Positions 1 through 7,793 of a stretch of DNA of 64,000 bases are shown piece after piece; position 1 is the first letter of the stretch, and every line of letters begins with the position of its first letter. A program made the translations under genes and the position numbers. The DNA is taken from contig OZ244625.1 of the NCBI GenBank assembly GCA_965218555.1, positions 372,001-436,000 on the forward strand, written 5' to 3'. The notes beneath the pieces are model-generated. The model made no database searches, was not told the DNA's origin, and saw only the letters and a list, made by a program, of their open reading frames with translations. The DNA comes from JAPPLB01 sp965218555. GTDB lineage: Bacteria; Acidobacteriota; Terriglobia; Bryobacterales; UBA6623.

Positions 1-1137
1 GATCGAATGACCGGCGTCATAGCGCTCGCGCCAGCTAAGCCCCAGGGCGGCAGTGAGTCGGGGGCGCGCTTCGGCCGCATGGTCGGCGATGGTCTTACGG
101 TAGTCCTCGAGCCGGTAGCCGGGCGATTGACGGGGCTCCATGCGGAGCGGAACGTTGCGGAACCCGACGGATTCGAGCGGCTGAGTCCCGGTGGCATCCC
201 AAGCGCCGGCCATGGCCTTGTGGAGGCGCTCGGCGAAGATCGGGCGGTTCGCCTTGCTGCCGTCGTTGTATTTGCCCACGGTGAGATCGCCGCTGCAACC
301 GGAGACGTAGATCTGCTTGACACCGGGCGTGTCCTGCTGCCGGCGGTGACGGGCCATGCCAACGAAATCCGCCGAGATGTCGCCGTCACCGTAATAGCTC
401 ATCGGATGCGTCGCGTAGCAACTGAGCGCCGCCACGGCTTCTTCGCCGGACCAGAAGCTGATGGTCTTGACATAGGGGTCGATGAGGCCTTCGGGGAGCG
501 CGCGAATGGCTGGATCGCGAGTCGTGCTGCTGCGGCCCCAGGAAACCGTGCCGTCCTCGGTGACGTAGCGGCGGCTGGAAGCGAGTTGATCGGCCTTGGC
601 TTGACCGAGGCCGATGCGGTCGATGGGCCGCGGGTCGGCGAGGCTTTCGCGAACGGCAGTGGCGACGCGCTCGATCATGCGGTCTTCGAAGTCGACGTCG
701 CAGAGCGCGCCGGGGACATTGTGCTTCTCGAAATAGCTCTGCGCAACGCGGTCTGTGTAAGGAGCGTCGTGCTGGTGAATGCAGGTAACGAGCACCCGCT
801 CCCTGGTCGTGCCGGCGGCCGCGGCGAGTTTCGCGCGCCAAGCTTCGTAAGACTCATTACGGATTTCACACCAGTCGACGGCGCAGAGAACAACGGGCTG
901 TTCGAGGCCGTGCAGGACAAAGCCATGCACGAACAGCGGGTCGACCATCGAGCGCGAAACGCGGTAGGCCAGGAAGGGGTGATCGACGGCCGGCGGCGTG
1001 ACGTCGGCTTGAAACAGCGACAAGGAGAAAGCGGGCGCTTGCGGACCTCCGCACGAGGGAAGCGCCAAGCCCGCCAGGGCTGTGGAGGAGAGAAAGTCGC
1101 GGCGTGTCGGTCGGTGGGTTTTAATGGCCGGCCTCAA
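1..1137 (-). CDS. Neutral/alkaline ceramidase-like secreted hydrolase, 3' end outside window
   Basis: The open frame runs off the left edge with no stop, giving 379 codons. The likely start is TTG at 1137. It overlaps the TGA of the upstream hydrolase (TTGA), and no better start follows before the signal sequence. The N-terminus carries a twin-arginine motif (TRRDFLSS) and a hydrophobic stretch. Features of the neutral/alkaline non-lysosomal ceramidase N-terminal family are visible: DVTPP near the start, an HQHDAP segment where the family has a metal-binding His motif, CYATHPMSYYG followed by SADFVG, and SGCSGDLTVG. In that family the enzyme is a secreted zinc amidase on N-acyl sphingosines, but bacterial Tat-exported paralogues are mostly uncharacterised, so the substrate is unknown. 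A large ORF on the opposite strand is its shadow. Confidence 0.7.
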   Translation of the reverse strand, partial: MRPAIKTHRPTRRDFLSSTALAGLALPSCGGPQAPAFSLSLFQADVTPPAVDHPFLAYRVSRSMVDPLFVHGFVLHGLEQPVVLCAVDWCEIRNESYEAWRAKLAAAAGTTRERVLVTCIHQHDAPYTDRVAQSYFEKHNVPGALCDVDFEDRMIERVATAVRESLADPRPIDRIGLGQAKADQLASSRRYVTEDGTVSWGRSSTTRDPAIRALPEGLIDPYVKTISFWSGEEAVAALSCYATHPMSYYGDGDISADFVGMARHRRQQDTPGVKQIYVSGCSGDLTVGKYNDGSKANRPIFAERLHKAMAGAWDATGTQPLESVGFRNVPLRMEPRQSPGYRLEDYRKTIADHAAEARPRLTAALGLSWRERYDAGHSI

Positions 1138-1802
1138 TGATGGTTCGTAAGCCAATCGAGAATGTGCTCCATCAACTCTTCGGCATGCGGGGTCTTGAAG
1201 ATGTGCTGCGCGTGGGAGGAGCCGTCAAGGACAACCCATTTCTTGGGCTCGCTCGCTTGATCGAATTGTCGGCGGCGGGCCGGAGGATTGTCCCCTTTGG
1301 TGGTGATGAAGAGCTTTTTGCCTCGCATCGCACCGGGATCGTCGATGGGCGAGTGCCCGAGCAGGATGAGCCGGTCGATGGCGCCGGGCCTGGCTTCGAC
1401 GGCGGCTTTTACCGCGGCGCCTCCGCCCATACTGCCGCCGACAACCGAGACACGTTCACAGCCCACCTCCTCGAGGTACTTGACCGCGCCGAGGATGTCG
1501 AGGTGCAGAGCCTGACCCAGGCTGCCCGGCCTGGAATCACCGTAGCCCCGGAAATCGATCGCCAGCCCTCGCAGGCCGGCTTGCGCGAGACGTGTTGCCT
1601 GCTCGTGCCAACTCTCTTTGTCGAAGACCGCTCCGTGGGCCAGCACAACCCCATGCGCACCCTCGCCATAGAGGTTGGCCTGGATGTTGCCGCCGTCGCT
1701 CGTGTCGAAGGAGACTTTGCGGAAGGGGTCGTCGGCAGGTGCAGAGGCCGCCAGCAGCACCGACGAAATCAGGACGAGTGCCGTCACGGACACGGAAGTC
1801 AT
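1134..1802 (-). CDS. Secreted alpha/beta hydrolase
   Basis: About 222 residues. I chose ATG at 1802 because it begins a clean signal peptide (MTSVSVTALVLISSVLLAAS followed by APADD). An upstream in-frame extension to 1919 reaches the edge of the repeat and looks non-coding. The alpha/beta-hydrolase fold is shown by the oxyanion segment LAHGAVFDKESW, an IDFRGYGDSRPG strand-turn, the nucleophile elbow GGSMGGGAAV (GxSxG), and a C-terminal SSHAQHIF that provides the catalytic His. It is probably a serine esterase or lipase-like enzyme outside the cytoplasm. Its stop overlaps the start of the ceramidase-like gene by TTGA, so the two are probably translationally coupled. The exact substrate cannot be read from sequence. 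Confidence 0.75.
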   Translation of the reverse strand: MTSVSVTALVLISSVLLAASAPADDPFRKVSFDTSDGGNIQANLYGEGAHGVVLAHGAVFDKESWHEQATRLAQAGLRGLAIDFRGYGDSRPGSLGQALHLDILGAVKYLEEVGCERVSVVGGSMGGGAAVKAAVEARPGAIDRLILLGHSPIDDPGAMRGKKLFITTKGDNPPARRRQFDQASEPKKWVVLDGSSHAQHIFKTPHAEELMEHILDWLTNHH

Positions 1803-2080
1803 TGTAGGCCACGGGAAGACGGCTCTCGTCAGAAGCAATGCAAGCAGCTCCGGACGAATCGCTTCCGCGATTCCGAAACCGCTGTCAACGCGATATAGAA
1901 AGTTCCCCTGTTTGTGCACTATAGAACGTTCCCCTTTCTCAGCATGGGTTCATGTTGCGTTCGCCGCAGCGGAAGCAGCCCGGAGGGCGACGGGAACTGC
2001 CGCTAACGGCGCTCGTCGTGAGGCCGACCCAGAACGGCGGACGGTGCGCGGACACTTGCTCAGGCCCCCCCACCCCCCCG

Positions 2081-2114
2081 GGCAATTCCGGGCAATTCCG
2101 GGCAATTCTGGGCA
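2081..2114 (+). repeat. Short tandem repeat, unit GGGCAATTCC
   Basis: Three consecutive 10-base units (GGGCAATTCC, GGGCAATTCC, GGGCAATTCT) follow a C-rich run. They lie inside the composite repeat and probably arose by slippage. Confidence 0.8.
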
Positions 2115-2257
2115 GAAGTGAGCAGTCAAGCCGTGACTGGGCGGCGGGCGCGGCGCGGTCCGGGCGGCGGTTTTTGGTGGTGCGACCCTTTCGCACCCAC
2201 GGCGAACCGAACGGCCATTCCGCCACAGGATTGGCGACCAAGACGCGCCCTCGATGC

Positions 2258-2436
2258 GCCCTGCATAGATCCCCACCTGATGGGGGAAGCACGCGATACG
2301 ACCGCCATGACTTCGCTGCGCTTGCTTGCCGTGCTCGATGTAGGGTCAAGCACACCTGCGCGCGCCCAGCGGCTCGCGCCTCGTCCTGACGGCCCTCTCT
2401 CGCACTTCGCCTCCCCACGTGGTGAGAAATGCAGGC
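2258..2436 (+). mobile_element. MITE-like element, copy 1
   Basis: A 179-base copy of the dispersed inverted-repeat element. The right end reads CTCCCCACGTGGTGAGAAAT then GCAGGC. The left end (GCCCTGCATAGATCCCCACC) is degenerate. The interior matches the copies at 34242 and 54147, including the segment CGCTTGCTTGCCGTGCTCGA. No target duplication is visible here, consistent with an old copy. Confidence 0.8.
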
Positions 2437-2820
2437 TTTGGGCAGCTTGGGGGGCGCCGGGCAGACCGCAGCCGGCCCGGCCGGGTCGGTCGGGGAGGGC
2501 CTTGACACTCTCGCCGGGCTGGCGGCGAGAGGGCCGGCCGGGGTTGCCGGCGCTACGAAGAACAAACTTCGTCGCAGACGCATGGGCGTGATCTCACCTC
2601 CTCCGCTTTTTTCTTCGCGAGGGCCAGGATGCCCGCGCTCCCAGGTTCGCGTCGACGGCAAGTCGATCTGTATGATTGCCGCCTCGCTGTCCTCATGCTA
2701 TGCCGTCCGGGGCGGCTAAACCAAGACTGAAGGGCTTCAGTCCCTCGAGCCGAAGGGCAACGTTCTCCTTGGCTCACCAGCGGAACTTCTCCCATTGCGC
2801 CGGCACGAGTCAGAAACCGC

Positions 2821-2859
2821 TTGACGAGGCCATTATTATATGCTACAAACTGTAACGTT
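2821..2859 (+). promoter_or_regulatory. blaI promoter with BlaI-type operator
   Basis: TTGACG (2821-2826) is followed after 17 bases by TACAAA (2844-2849), a plausible sigma-70 promoter. The -10 region lies within the dyad TACA-AAC-TGTA (2844-2854), the half-site arrangement known for BlaI/MecI operators. Transcription would begin within a few bases of the ATG at 2860, and there is no Shine-Dalgarno. The mRNA is therefore probably leaderless and autorepressed. The operator assignment rests on motif resemblance. Confidence 0.6.
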
Positions 2860-3258
2860 ATGGGTCGTAACACTTGGAACAATCTCAGTGCACTCGAAGA
2901 GCTCGTGATGAGCTTTGTGTGGTCCAGCGGTTCGGTGACCGCGGAAGACGTTCGGACATCTCTGGCCGCCCGGTACCCGATGAAAAACTCCACCGTCCGG
3001 ACGATCCTTCGGCGCTTGGAGAGCAAAGGGTATTTGACGCACACCGTGGAGGGCCGCACGTACCTCTATCGTCCTCTCGATCCCGGCGAAAGCGTTGCTG
3101 CTCAAGCCGTCCGCAGAATCGTTGACCGATTCTGCAATGGCTCCATCGAGCAGCTCCTCATCGGGATGGTCGACAACGACGTCATCGAAGGCAAGGAACT
3201 CGAAAGATTGGCCAAACGAATCACGGCATCCCGCAAGACGGAGAGGAGAAAACCATGA
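2860..3258 (+). CDS. blaI: BlaI/MecI/CopY family transcriptional repressor
   Basis: 132 residues. I chose ATG at 2860 rather than the upstream in-frame TTG at 2821, because that TTG is part of the promoter and the family begins just before the winged helix (MGRNTWNNLSALEELVM). The DNA-binding wing is visible in SGSVTAEDVRTSLAARYP, KNSTVRTILRRLESKGYL and VEGRTYLYRP. The C-terminal dimerisation helices contain QAVRRIVDRFCNGS. In this family the repressor is inactivated by a partner membrane metalloprotease of family M56. That partner follows directly with an ATGA overlap, so the pair is a BlaI-BlaR1-type signalling operon. No beta-lactamase gene is adjacent, so the inducer need not be an antibiotic. 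Confidence 0.9.
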   Translation: MGRNTWNNLSALEELVMSFVWSSGSVTAEDVRTSLAARYPMKNSTVRTILRRLESKGYLTHTVEGRTYLYRPLDPGESVAAQAVRRIVDRFCNGSIEQLLIGMVDNDVIEGKELERLAKRITASRKTERRKP

Positions 3259-4895
3259 TTGGAGCAACTGCGCTCGAATTCGGAAAGGTTGTCTTTGACG
3301 TACTCTTCCTATCTTCCTGGCGGGCGGTCGCGCTCATCTTGCCTGCTTGGTTGGCTTTGTCTCTGATCCGTCCGCGTCGGCCGGCGCTGGAGCACGGGGT
3401 TTGGACAGCAGTGCTGTGCGGGATGCTCCTGTTGCCGGTGCTGGGCTTATTGGGCAGACTGCCGGAAATCTCCTCGAGTGTGATCGTCGAGACGACGTTT
3501 TCCGTCCCGGTGATCCCGGCATGGTCGGACGCAGCCGTTTCCCCCCTGACGACCGCTAGCGGTTCATCCACCGACTGGCGGGGTTTAGCGGGTCTGCTAT
3601 CACTCTTGGTGACGTCGATTCTCCTCTTGCGATCCATGACTGCATGGCGGCGCGTTCTTCAGTTGATGGCTCGAGCGGATGCCATTGTTGAACCTGTTGC
3701 ACAGGAGTTGCTACAGAGTTTGCTCAAGGCAGCCAAGCTAGGCCGCGCACCCAAACTTGTGTCGAACCCGGTGGTCGGGACACCGGTGGTGTTCGGATTC
3801 ATCCGGCCTACCATCATCCTGCCCGCGACATGGCCGGAATGGGGCAAGGAGAAACTGCGCGCGGTGCTCTTGCACGAACTCGTTCACATTGCTCGCCGGG
3901 ACGGATGGATTCTGGCGGCGGCAGCGTTGAATGACGCCATATTCTGGTTTCATCCGCTCGCCCGCAGGGTACACGGCTGCTTGAGGGCGCTAGCGGAGAC
4001 GGCTTGTGACGATCATGTCATCTTGGTTACGCGGGACCCCGAAGGCTATGCCGAGACGTTGCTCGATATCGCTGCGGGCGGTCAGGAGAAAGGAGTCCTA
4101 CCGGCCGCAACACCTGCGATGGCCCACACCCCTCGCATAGCTCGACGAATCGAACGAATCCTGCGAAAGCCGGGATTCCATTCTGGAATGTTGCGTGGAG
4201 CGGTGCGCCGGCGGCTGACCGCGGCAGCCTTGACCGCGGCCGTTCTGCTCTCGCTTGTTTCGACCGCTCTCAGCCAATCGAGTGGGGTCACTCTTTCCGG
4301 TTCTGTCCAGGACGCCGGCGGAGCGCGGATCCCCAGGGCCATTGTTCTCATCGTGGACTCTGCCAGCGGTAACACCGAGGCGACCACCACGAGTGCGAAC
4401 GGCTCCTACCGAATCCATGGTCTTGCGCCAGCGCCCGCCTATCGAATCGACGTGAGCGCCAGGGGTTTCGCGATCCACAAGCAGAAGGTGGACCTCACAG
4501 TTGACAAACACCTCGAAATCACTCTCGAGGTAAGCCCCATCCAGGAGATGATCGTGGTCTCGGGAAGCAGGCCAGCCCTCGAATCCCCGACATTCAGAAT
4601 GTCGGGGATTCGAGTCGGCGGCAACGTCGAGAAGGCGAAGCTCATTCACCATGTGCCACCGATCTACGGTATGGATGTCCAGCGAGAAGGTGTGGAAGGC
4701 ACCGTGCTGCTCGAGGCGGTGATCAGCAAGCAGGGCGAGCCCCTGGGTCTCAAGCCGATCAACACCGTCGTCGACCGGCGCTTGGTGACAGCGGCAATGG
4801 AAGCAGTGCTGAAATGGCGATACCACCCCACGCTGTTGAACGGTCAACCCATTGAGGCTTTGACGACGATCAGCGTCGCGTTTCAGTTGCCATAG
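3255..4895 (+). CDS. M56 (BlaR1-type) membrane metallopeptidase with carboxypeptidase-regulatory and TonB C-terminal domains
   Basis: 546 residues. The N-terminal third has several membrane segments (about residues 20-40, 47-66 and 112-125). The zinc motif is H207-E-L-V-H211, with a downstream Glu248 in ETACDDHV, as in BlaR1/MecR1. A further hydrophobic segment near residues 318-335 anchors the C-terminal half outside the membrane. That half contains a beta-sandwich resembling carboxypeptidase regulatory-like domains (SGSVQDAGGARIPRAIV and onward). It ends in a TonB C-terminal fold (VEGTVLLEAVISKQGEPLG ... ALKWRYHPTLLNGQP). The protein probably senses an extracytoplasmic signal and cleaves the BlaI repressor encoded just upstream (ATGA overlap). 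The penicillin-binding sensor of true BlaR1 is absent. A 37-base perfect palindrome lies in the linker before the TonB domain. Confidence 0.88.
   Translation: MIGATALEFGKVVFDVLFLSSWRAVALILPAWLALSLIRPRRPALEHGVWTAVLCGMLLLPVLGLLGRLPEISSSVIVETTFSVPVIPAWSDAAVSPLTTASGSSTDWRGLAGLLSLLVTSILLLRSMTAWRRVLQLMARADAIVEPVAQELLQSLLKAAKLGRAPKLVSNPVVGTPVVFGFIRPTIILPATWPEWGKEKLRAVLLHELVHIARRDGWILAAAALNDAIFWFHPLARRVHGCLRALAETACDDHVILVTRDPEGYAETLLDIAAGGQEKGVLPAATPAMAHTPRIARRIERILRKPGFHSGMLRGAVRRRLTAAALTAAVLLSLVSTALSQSSGVTLSGSVQDAGGARIPRAIVLIVDSASGNTEATTTSANGSYRIHGLAPAPAYRIDVSARGFAIHKQKVDLTVDKHLEITLEVSPIQEMIVVSGSRPALESPTFRMSGIRVGGNVEKAKLIHHVPPIYGMDVQREGVEGTVLLEAVISKQGEPLGLKPINTVVDRRLVTAAMEAVLKWRYHPTLLNGQPIEALTTISVAFQLP
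4578..4614 (+). repeat. 37-base palindrome inside the M56 gene
   Basis: Two perfectly complementary 18-base arms (left arm CTCGAATCCCCGACATTC) are separated by one base. The palindrome lies within the coding sequence and encodes LESPTFRMSGIR at residues 442-453, exactly between the regulatory-like domain and the TonB domain. Confidence 0.95.
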
Positions 4896-5096
4896 GACAG
4901 TATTGCCGAGAGGCGGGGCGGTGCAAGCTTACGTACCGGCCGAAGAGCCGGGTGATCACCCTTGTAGACCACCAACCCGAGACCGTATCGCTGGAGAGCG
5001 AGAAGCTCCTGGCTCCGATTCGGTGAGCGCGGGAGCATGGGGCGCTGCATTTTCCCGGAAGACACCAGACCATCCTCATCACGTCAGGCAGTCTGT

Positions 5097-5110
5097 TACG
5101 ATAGGCTCTC
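5097..5110 (+). promoter_or_regulatory. Candidate -10 box of the merR-type gene
   Basis: TACGAT at 5097-5102 ends eight bases before the ATG at 5111. No Shine-Dalgarno lies between, so the transcript may have almost no leader. No clear -35 box is visible. Confidence 0.4.
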
Positions 5111-5509
5111 ATGGCGGAGCAGGAGACTCCCAAGATCCCTGATCGGCTTTTTTTTCGTATCGGGGACGTGAGTCAACTCACCGGAATCGAGGCTTACGTT
5201 CTGCGGTTCTGGGAAGGGGAGTTCCCTTCGCTCTCCCCGAAGAAAACCTCGAGCGGACAGCGCCAGTATCGCCGCAAAGACGTAGAAACGGTGCTCGAGA
5301 TCAAGCACCTGCTCTACGATGAAGGCTATACGATCGCCGGCGCCCGCAAGGCGCTGCGAGCCCGACCGAAGCAGAAGAAGGAAGCTGACGATAGCCAAGC
5401 GCAGTCCGCTCAGCTTTTCCCCGCCACGAAAACCAACGCCGCTTCTCCGGACCTGAGCGGCATCGAGAAAGAGTTGCGCGAGATCCTGGCCCTTCTGAAC
5501 AGACGCTGA
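5111..5509 (+). CDS. MerR family transcriptional regulator
   Basis: 132 residues. The MerR helix-turn-helix is plain: FRIGDVSQLTGIEAYVLRFW at residues 15-34, then SGQRQYRRKDVETVLEIKHL and a GYTIAGARKAL segment. The C-terminus is variable and charged (KQKKEADDSQ) and ends in a short coiled coil (IEKELREILALLNRR). No cysteine cluster for metal sensing is present. This form, with YVLRFWEGEFP in place of the usual ARYYE, is common beside housekeeping genes in acidobacteria and deltaproteobacteria. Its ligand and targets are unknown. It lies 13 bases upstream of surE in the same direction and is probably cotranscribed with it. Confidence 0.85.
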   Translation: MAEQETPKIPDRLFFRIGDVSQLTGIEAYVLRFWEGEFPSLSPKKTSSGQRQYRRKDVETVLEIKHLLYDEGYTIAGARKALRARPKQKKEADDSQAQSAQLFPATKTNAASPDLSGIEKELREILALLNRR

Positions 5510-5522
5510 GCCAACCTTCCCG

Positions 5523-6278
5523 ATGGTCCGCATTCTGCTGACAAACGACGATGGTGTCGGCGCGCTCGGGTTGCTGGCGCTCGAGGAAGCGCTCGCCGGC
5601 GTGGGGGAGATTCATGTAGCCGCTCCGTTGAATGAGCAGAGCGGCACAAGCCGAGCCATTACCTTACGACGGCCCCTGCGATTTGAAACCAAGGGCGTCC
5701 GGCGCTACGCCGTGGAAGGCACGCCGGCGGACACGGTGATGATGGCGGTGAACCAAATCCTGGACTTCAGGCCGGACCTAGTGGTGTCCGGCATCAATAG
5801 CGGATCGAACCTCGGCGAGAACATCTATTACTCGGGCACCGTGGCGGCAGCGGCGGAAGCGGCCAAATATGGCATTCCGGCGATTGCTCTTTCGGTGAAC
5901 GCACGCAAGAACATCGATTATTCGCAAGCTGCCGAGCTGGCCCCGCGTATCGCGTTAAAGGTGTTGGAAGCGGGGCTCCCGGCCGGGGTCGCCCTCAACG
6001 TGAACGTCCCACACCCCTGGAAGGAGGGAATCGAGATTACGCGCCAGTGCCGGAAGATTTCCCGAAAACTGATGATAGAGGTGCTTGATCCACATGACAG
6101 GCCGTATTACTGGATGCATGAGGAAGTTCCGCTGGCCGATGCCGAGCCCGGCAGCGACTACGCGGCGGTCCGTGACGGCAAGGTTTCGATTACGCCGATT
6201 CGGTTTGACCATACCGAGGAGATGTTGATCGAGCCGTTGCGGCAATCCTGGGAGAGCAACTTGGCCCCTGACCGGTGA
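5523..6278 (+). CDS. surE: 5'/3'-nucleotidase SurE
   Basis: 251 residues, the normal family length. SurE is a metal-dependent survival-protein phosphatase that dephosphorylates nucleoside monophosphates in the cytoplasm. Diagnostic motifs are ILLTNDDG at residues 4-11 (metal-binding Asp pair), the NEQSGTSRAITL segment, VEGTPADTV, and VVSGINSGSNLGENIYYSGT with the metal-binding Asn. The usual EG after the YSGTVAAA motif reads EA here, a mild substitution. It follows the MerR-type regulator by 13 bases. No protein-L-isoaspartate methyltransferase, a frequent surE neighbour, is present. Confidence 0.93.
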   Translation: MVRILLTNDDGVGALGLLALEEALAGVGEIHVAAPLNEQSGTSRAITLRRPLRFETKGVRRYAVEGTPADTVMMAVNQILDFRPDLVVSGINSGSNLGENIYYSGTVAAAAEAAKYGIPAIALSVNARKNIDYSQAAELAPRIALKVLEAGLPAGVALNVNVPHPWKEGIEITRQCRKISRKLMIEVLDPHDRPYYWMHEEVPLADAEPGSDYAAVRDGKVSITPIRFDHTEEMLIEPLRQSWESNLAPDR

Positions 6279-6562
6279 CTCCCGGAACGGCTTGCTCATT
6301 GGACATTCCATCGACGTGTTCGCCGGCGAATTCGCGCATCGGGCAGAGAAGGGCGTGAAGGGTTTTGAGACATTCATGCCATCTGGCGACCTGGCATTGT
6401 CGAAGGCAAATTTTCCCGCCATCTCTCCCGCCTGTTCTTCGCCCGACTCGACCCAGTTAATTGGGGGTATGATGGTGCTGGAGAGGAGCACAGCAAAAAC
6501 CCGAACGAAGTGAAGGGCGCATTTACTGGTTTCTCTGCGCGAAACCCCGTGCGAAAAGCGCA
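6279..6562 (+). other. Region upstream of the relaxase remnant, possible promoter and oriT
   Basis: There is no convincing gene in these 284 bases. A TATGAT box sits at 6468-6473 after a T/G-rich stretch. The last 60 bases before the relaxase start contain a GCGCATTT / AAAGCGC inverted pair around CTCTGCGCGAAACCCCGTGC. Transfer origins commonly lie immediately upstream of MobA/MobL relaxase genes, so a vestigial oriT is possible here. I cannot identify a nic site. Confidence 0.3.
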
Positions 6563-6849
6563 ATGGCGATCTACCACCTGAGCGTCAAGACGGGATCGCG
6601 CACAGCGCCGGGCAGTGGTTCAAGCGCTATAACGCGGCGGACCCGGAGAAGGGCGGGGCGCGGAAAATCGAGGCTACCAATCCCCGCAAGCGGCTGGAGG
6701 ACACCCGCGAAGCCTGGGCCGAGCGCTCGAACCAGGCGCTAGAGCGGGCGGGGATCCGGAAGCAAAGTGACCCCCCTGGGACCGGATCGAGGCCAGAAAC
6801 GCCTCTTAGGGCGCGTGAGAGAATGAGCCCGGCACTGGAGGAAGCATGA
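6563..6849 (+). pseudogene. Degraded MobA/MobL-type relaxase
   Basis: The start at 6563 encodes MAIYHLSVKTGSR, the usual N-terminus of MobA/MobL plasmid relaxases (first beta strand). The frame then shifts. From about 6600 another frame reads GQWFKRYNAADPEKGGARK, then NPRKRLEDTREAWAERSNQA and LERAG, ending at TGA 6847-6849. In intact relaxases these blocks lie beyond the catalytic histidine triad, which is completely missing here. The gene is therefore an internal deletion plus frameshift derivative that cannot nick DNA. It marks an old plasmid or integrated mobilisable element. Its stop overlaps the next small ORF by ATGA, preserving the ancestral operon junction. Confidence 0.75.
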
Positions 6850-6989
6850 GCGGAGAGATCATCGCCATCGTGACGGTGGGGGTTGCCCTCGCCGGGCTGC
6901 TGGTCGGGTTGTTCGCTTGGCTGCGGCAGGACTTGACCCATCTGCGGACGGAGTTGCGGGAAGCCATCACCGGGCGTGTCGCCAACTAA
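6846..6989 (+). CDS. Small single-pass membrane protein next to the relaxase remnant
   Basis: 47 residues, preceded by a strong ribosome binding site (GGAGGA at 6837-6842). The sequence begins MSGEIIAIVTVGVALAGLL, a hydrophobic transmembrane helix of about 20 residues, followed by a short charged amphipathic tail (RQDLTHLRTELREAITGR). The tail resembles a truncated coiled coil of small membrane proteins often found near mobilisation or accessory genes. The ATG overlaps the relaxase stop (ATGA). It may be intact or C-terminally shortened, and its function is unknown. Confidence 0.55.
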   Translation: MSGEIIAIVTVGVALAGLLVGLFAWLRQDLTHLRTELREAITGRVAN

Positions 6990-6992
6990 GAC

Positions 6993-7141
6993 ATGTCACA
7001 GGAGGAACCTCCGAGCAAAGCCGACTTCGGCTGCCTGCTCGCCTTCATCGGTTTTTTCTTTGGGGGTTCTATCAGCTGGTTTATCTGATTGTCCAGCACT
7101 GGGAGACCATCGTCGGAGTGGTGTTGGTGGTGCTCGTGTAG
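6993..7141 (+). pseudogene. Frameshifted small membrane protein
   Basis: ATG at 6993 gives MSQEEPPSKADFGCLLAFIG and then FFFGG before a stop at 7086-7088. Shifting frame at the T/G-rich run near 7050 continues as LWGFYQLVYLIVQHWETIVG and a hydrophobic end at TAG 7139-7141. Together they would make a roughly 48-residue protein with two membrane segments. I infer one frameshift, although the short 31-residue version could itself be the product. Confidence 0.35.
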
Positions 7142-7317
7142 CTTGCTCTTCTGGCTCTATCGATCAGTCCGGAATTACGGCGGTTGTTGGTCTATTCGCT
7201 GTTGAGACGATGAGCGAGTACGGATTGACCCCCACAGGCGCGCCCACCGATGCACTCGGTCGAATAGACCCGGTCTCCAGGACCTTGAGCCTCCGCTGTT
7301 CATCGCCGGTCGCGACT

Positions 7318-7749
7318 TTACTCCCCCGTCAGTGCCTCTAAAGCCCGCTTGAAATGAGAATATCTGATGCGGAGCAGTACCTCATCGGTTGCGTCTTCGA
7401 CTGGTTTGCCCAGCGAAGCCTCAAGCGCGGAGTCTTGCTTCTCGGGGCTGAACCTTGCCCATTGTCCTCCGCCCTGCCTGGTTTCCAGGAGTTTACGAAC
7501 CGTATCGAAGCCGCAACGATGAAGTGTACGAGGACGATCAACATCGTTGTGTAGCAGAACTACGCGATGCAGGGTGTGAGAGATACGGTTGCTCTTGACT
7601 GCCTTCCAGAAGCTCCCGAATTGGGAGCCGCGAGCAGGTGAAACACCTACGCACTCCACGGCGCAATACTCGTTGGAATCTACCTTCTCCCTGCAATCCC
7701 TGTATGCGAGCAGGTCCGCAGTGATTGTGCTGGTCTGTTGTTGCGCCAT
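7318..7749 (-). CDS. Hypothetical protein
   Basis: 143 residues with no family I recognise. The composition is that of a soluble globular protein (N-terminus MAQQQTSTITADLLAYRDCR, several Cys residues, C-terminal RIRYSHFKRALEALTGE). Local base composition is less GC-rich than the neighbours, which fits accessory DNA next to the relaxase remnant. It lies 44 bases downstream of the S9 peptidase on the same strand. No competing ORF of similar length occurs on the other strand. Confidence 0.5.
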   Translation of the reverse strand: MAQQQTSTITADLLAYRDCREKVDSNEYCAVECVGVSPARGSQFGSFWKAVKSNRISHTLHRVVLLHNDVDRPRTLHRCGFDTVRKLLETRQGGGQWARFSPEKQDSALEASLGKPVEDATDEVLLRIRYSHFKRALEALTGE

Positions 7750-7793
7750 ATCAACCTTTCACTGATCCCGATCCCAGATCAACTGGCAAATGA

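Larger units (their letters stand above)
1922..2811 (-). repeat. Composite dispersed repeat, copy 1 (contains a MITE)
   Basis: About 890 bases without a convincing gene. Read on the minus strand, four blocks appear in the same order as on the plus strand at 58.65-59.26 kb. They are a block at about 2806-2684 (around 83% identical by eye to 58656-58782), the MITE at 2436-2258, a block at about 2048-1960 (matching 58988-59135), and a block at 1953-1922 (one mismatch in about 31 bases against 59231-59261). The left copy is longer because it keeps a complete MITE and extra sequence. ORFs called across this stretch are low-complexity and on both strands, and I regard them as spurious. Confidence 0.7.

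Noticed and set aside
7..1140. Long plus-strand ORF of 377 codons
   Set aside because: The opposite strand encodes a recognisable Tat-exported ceramidase-like protein through the same bases. The plus translation is Gly/Val/Ala-Glu-rich shadow with no family features.
2081..2114. CRISPR-like tandem repeat
   Set aside because: Units are 10 bases and directly adjacent with no spacers.
2258..2436. MITE copies as small protein genes or structured RNA genes
   Set aside because: ORFs differ between copies and are truncated; the terminal inverted repeats and TA flanks fit a mobile element better, although a transcribed hairpin role is not excluded.
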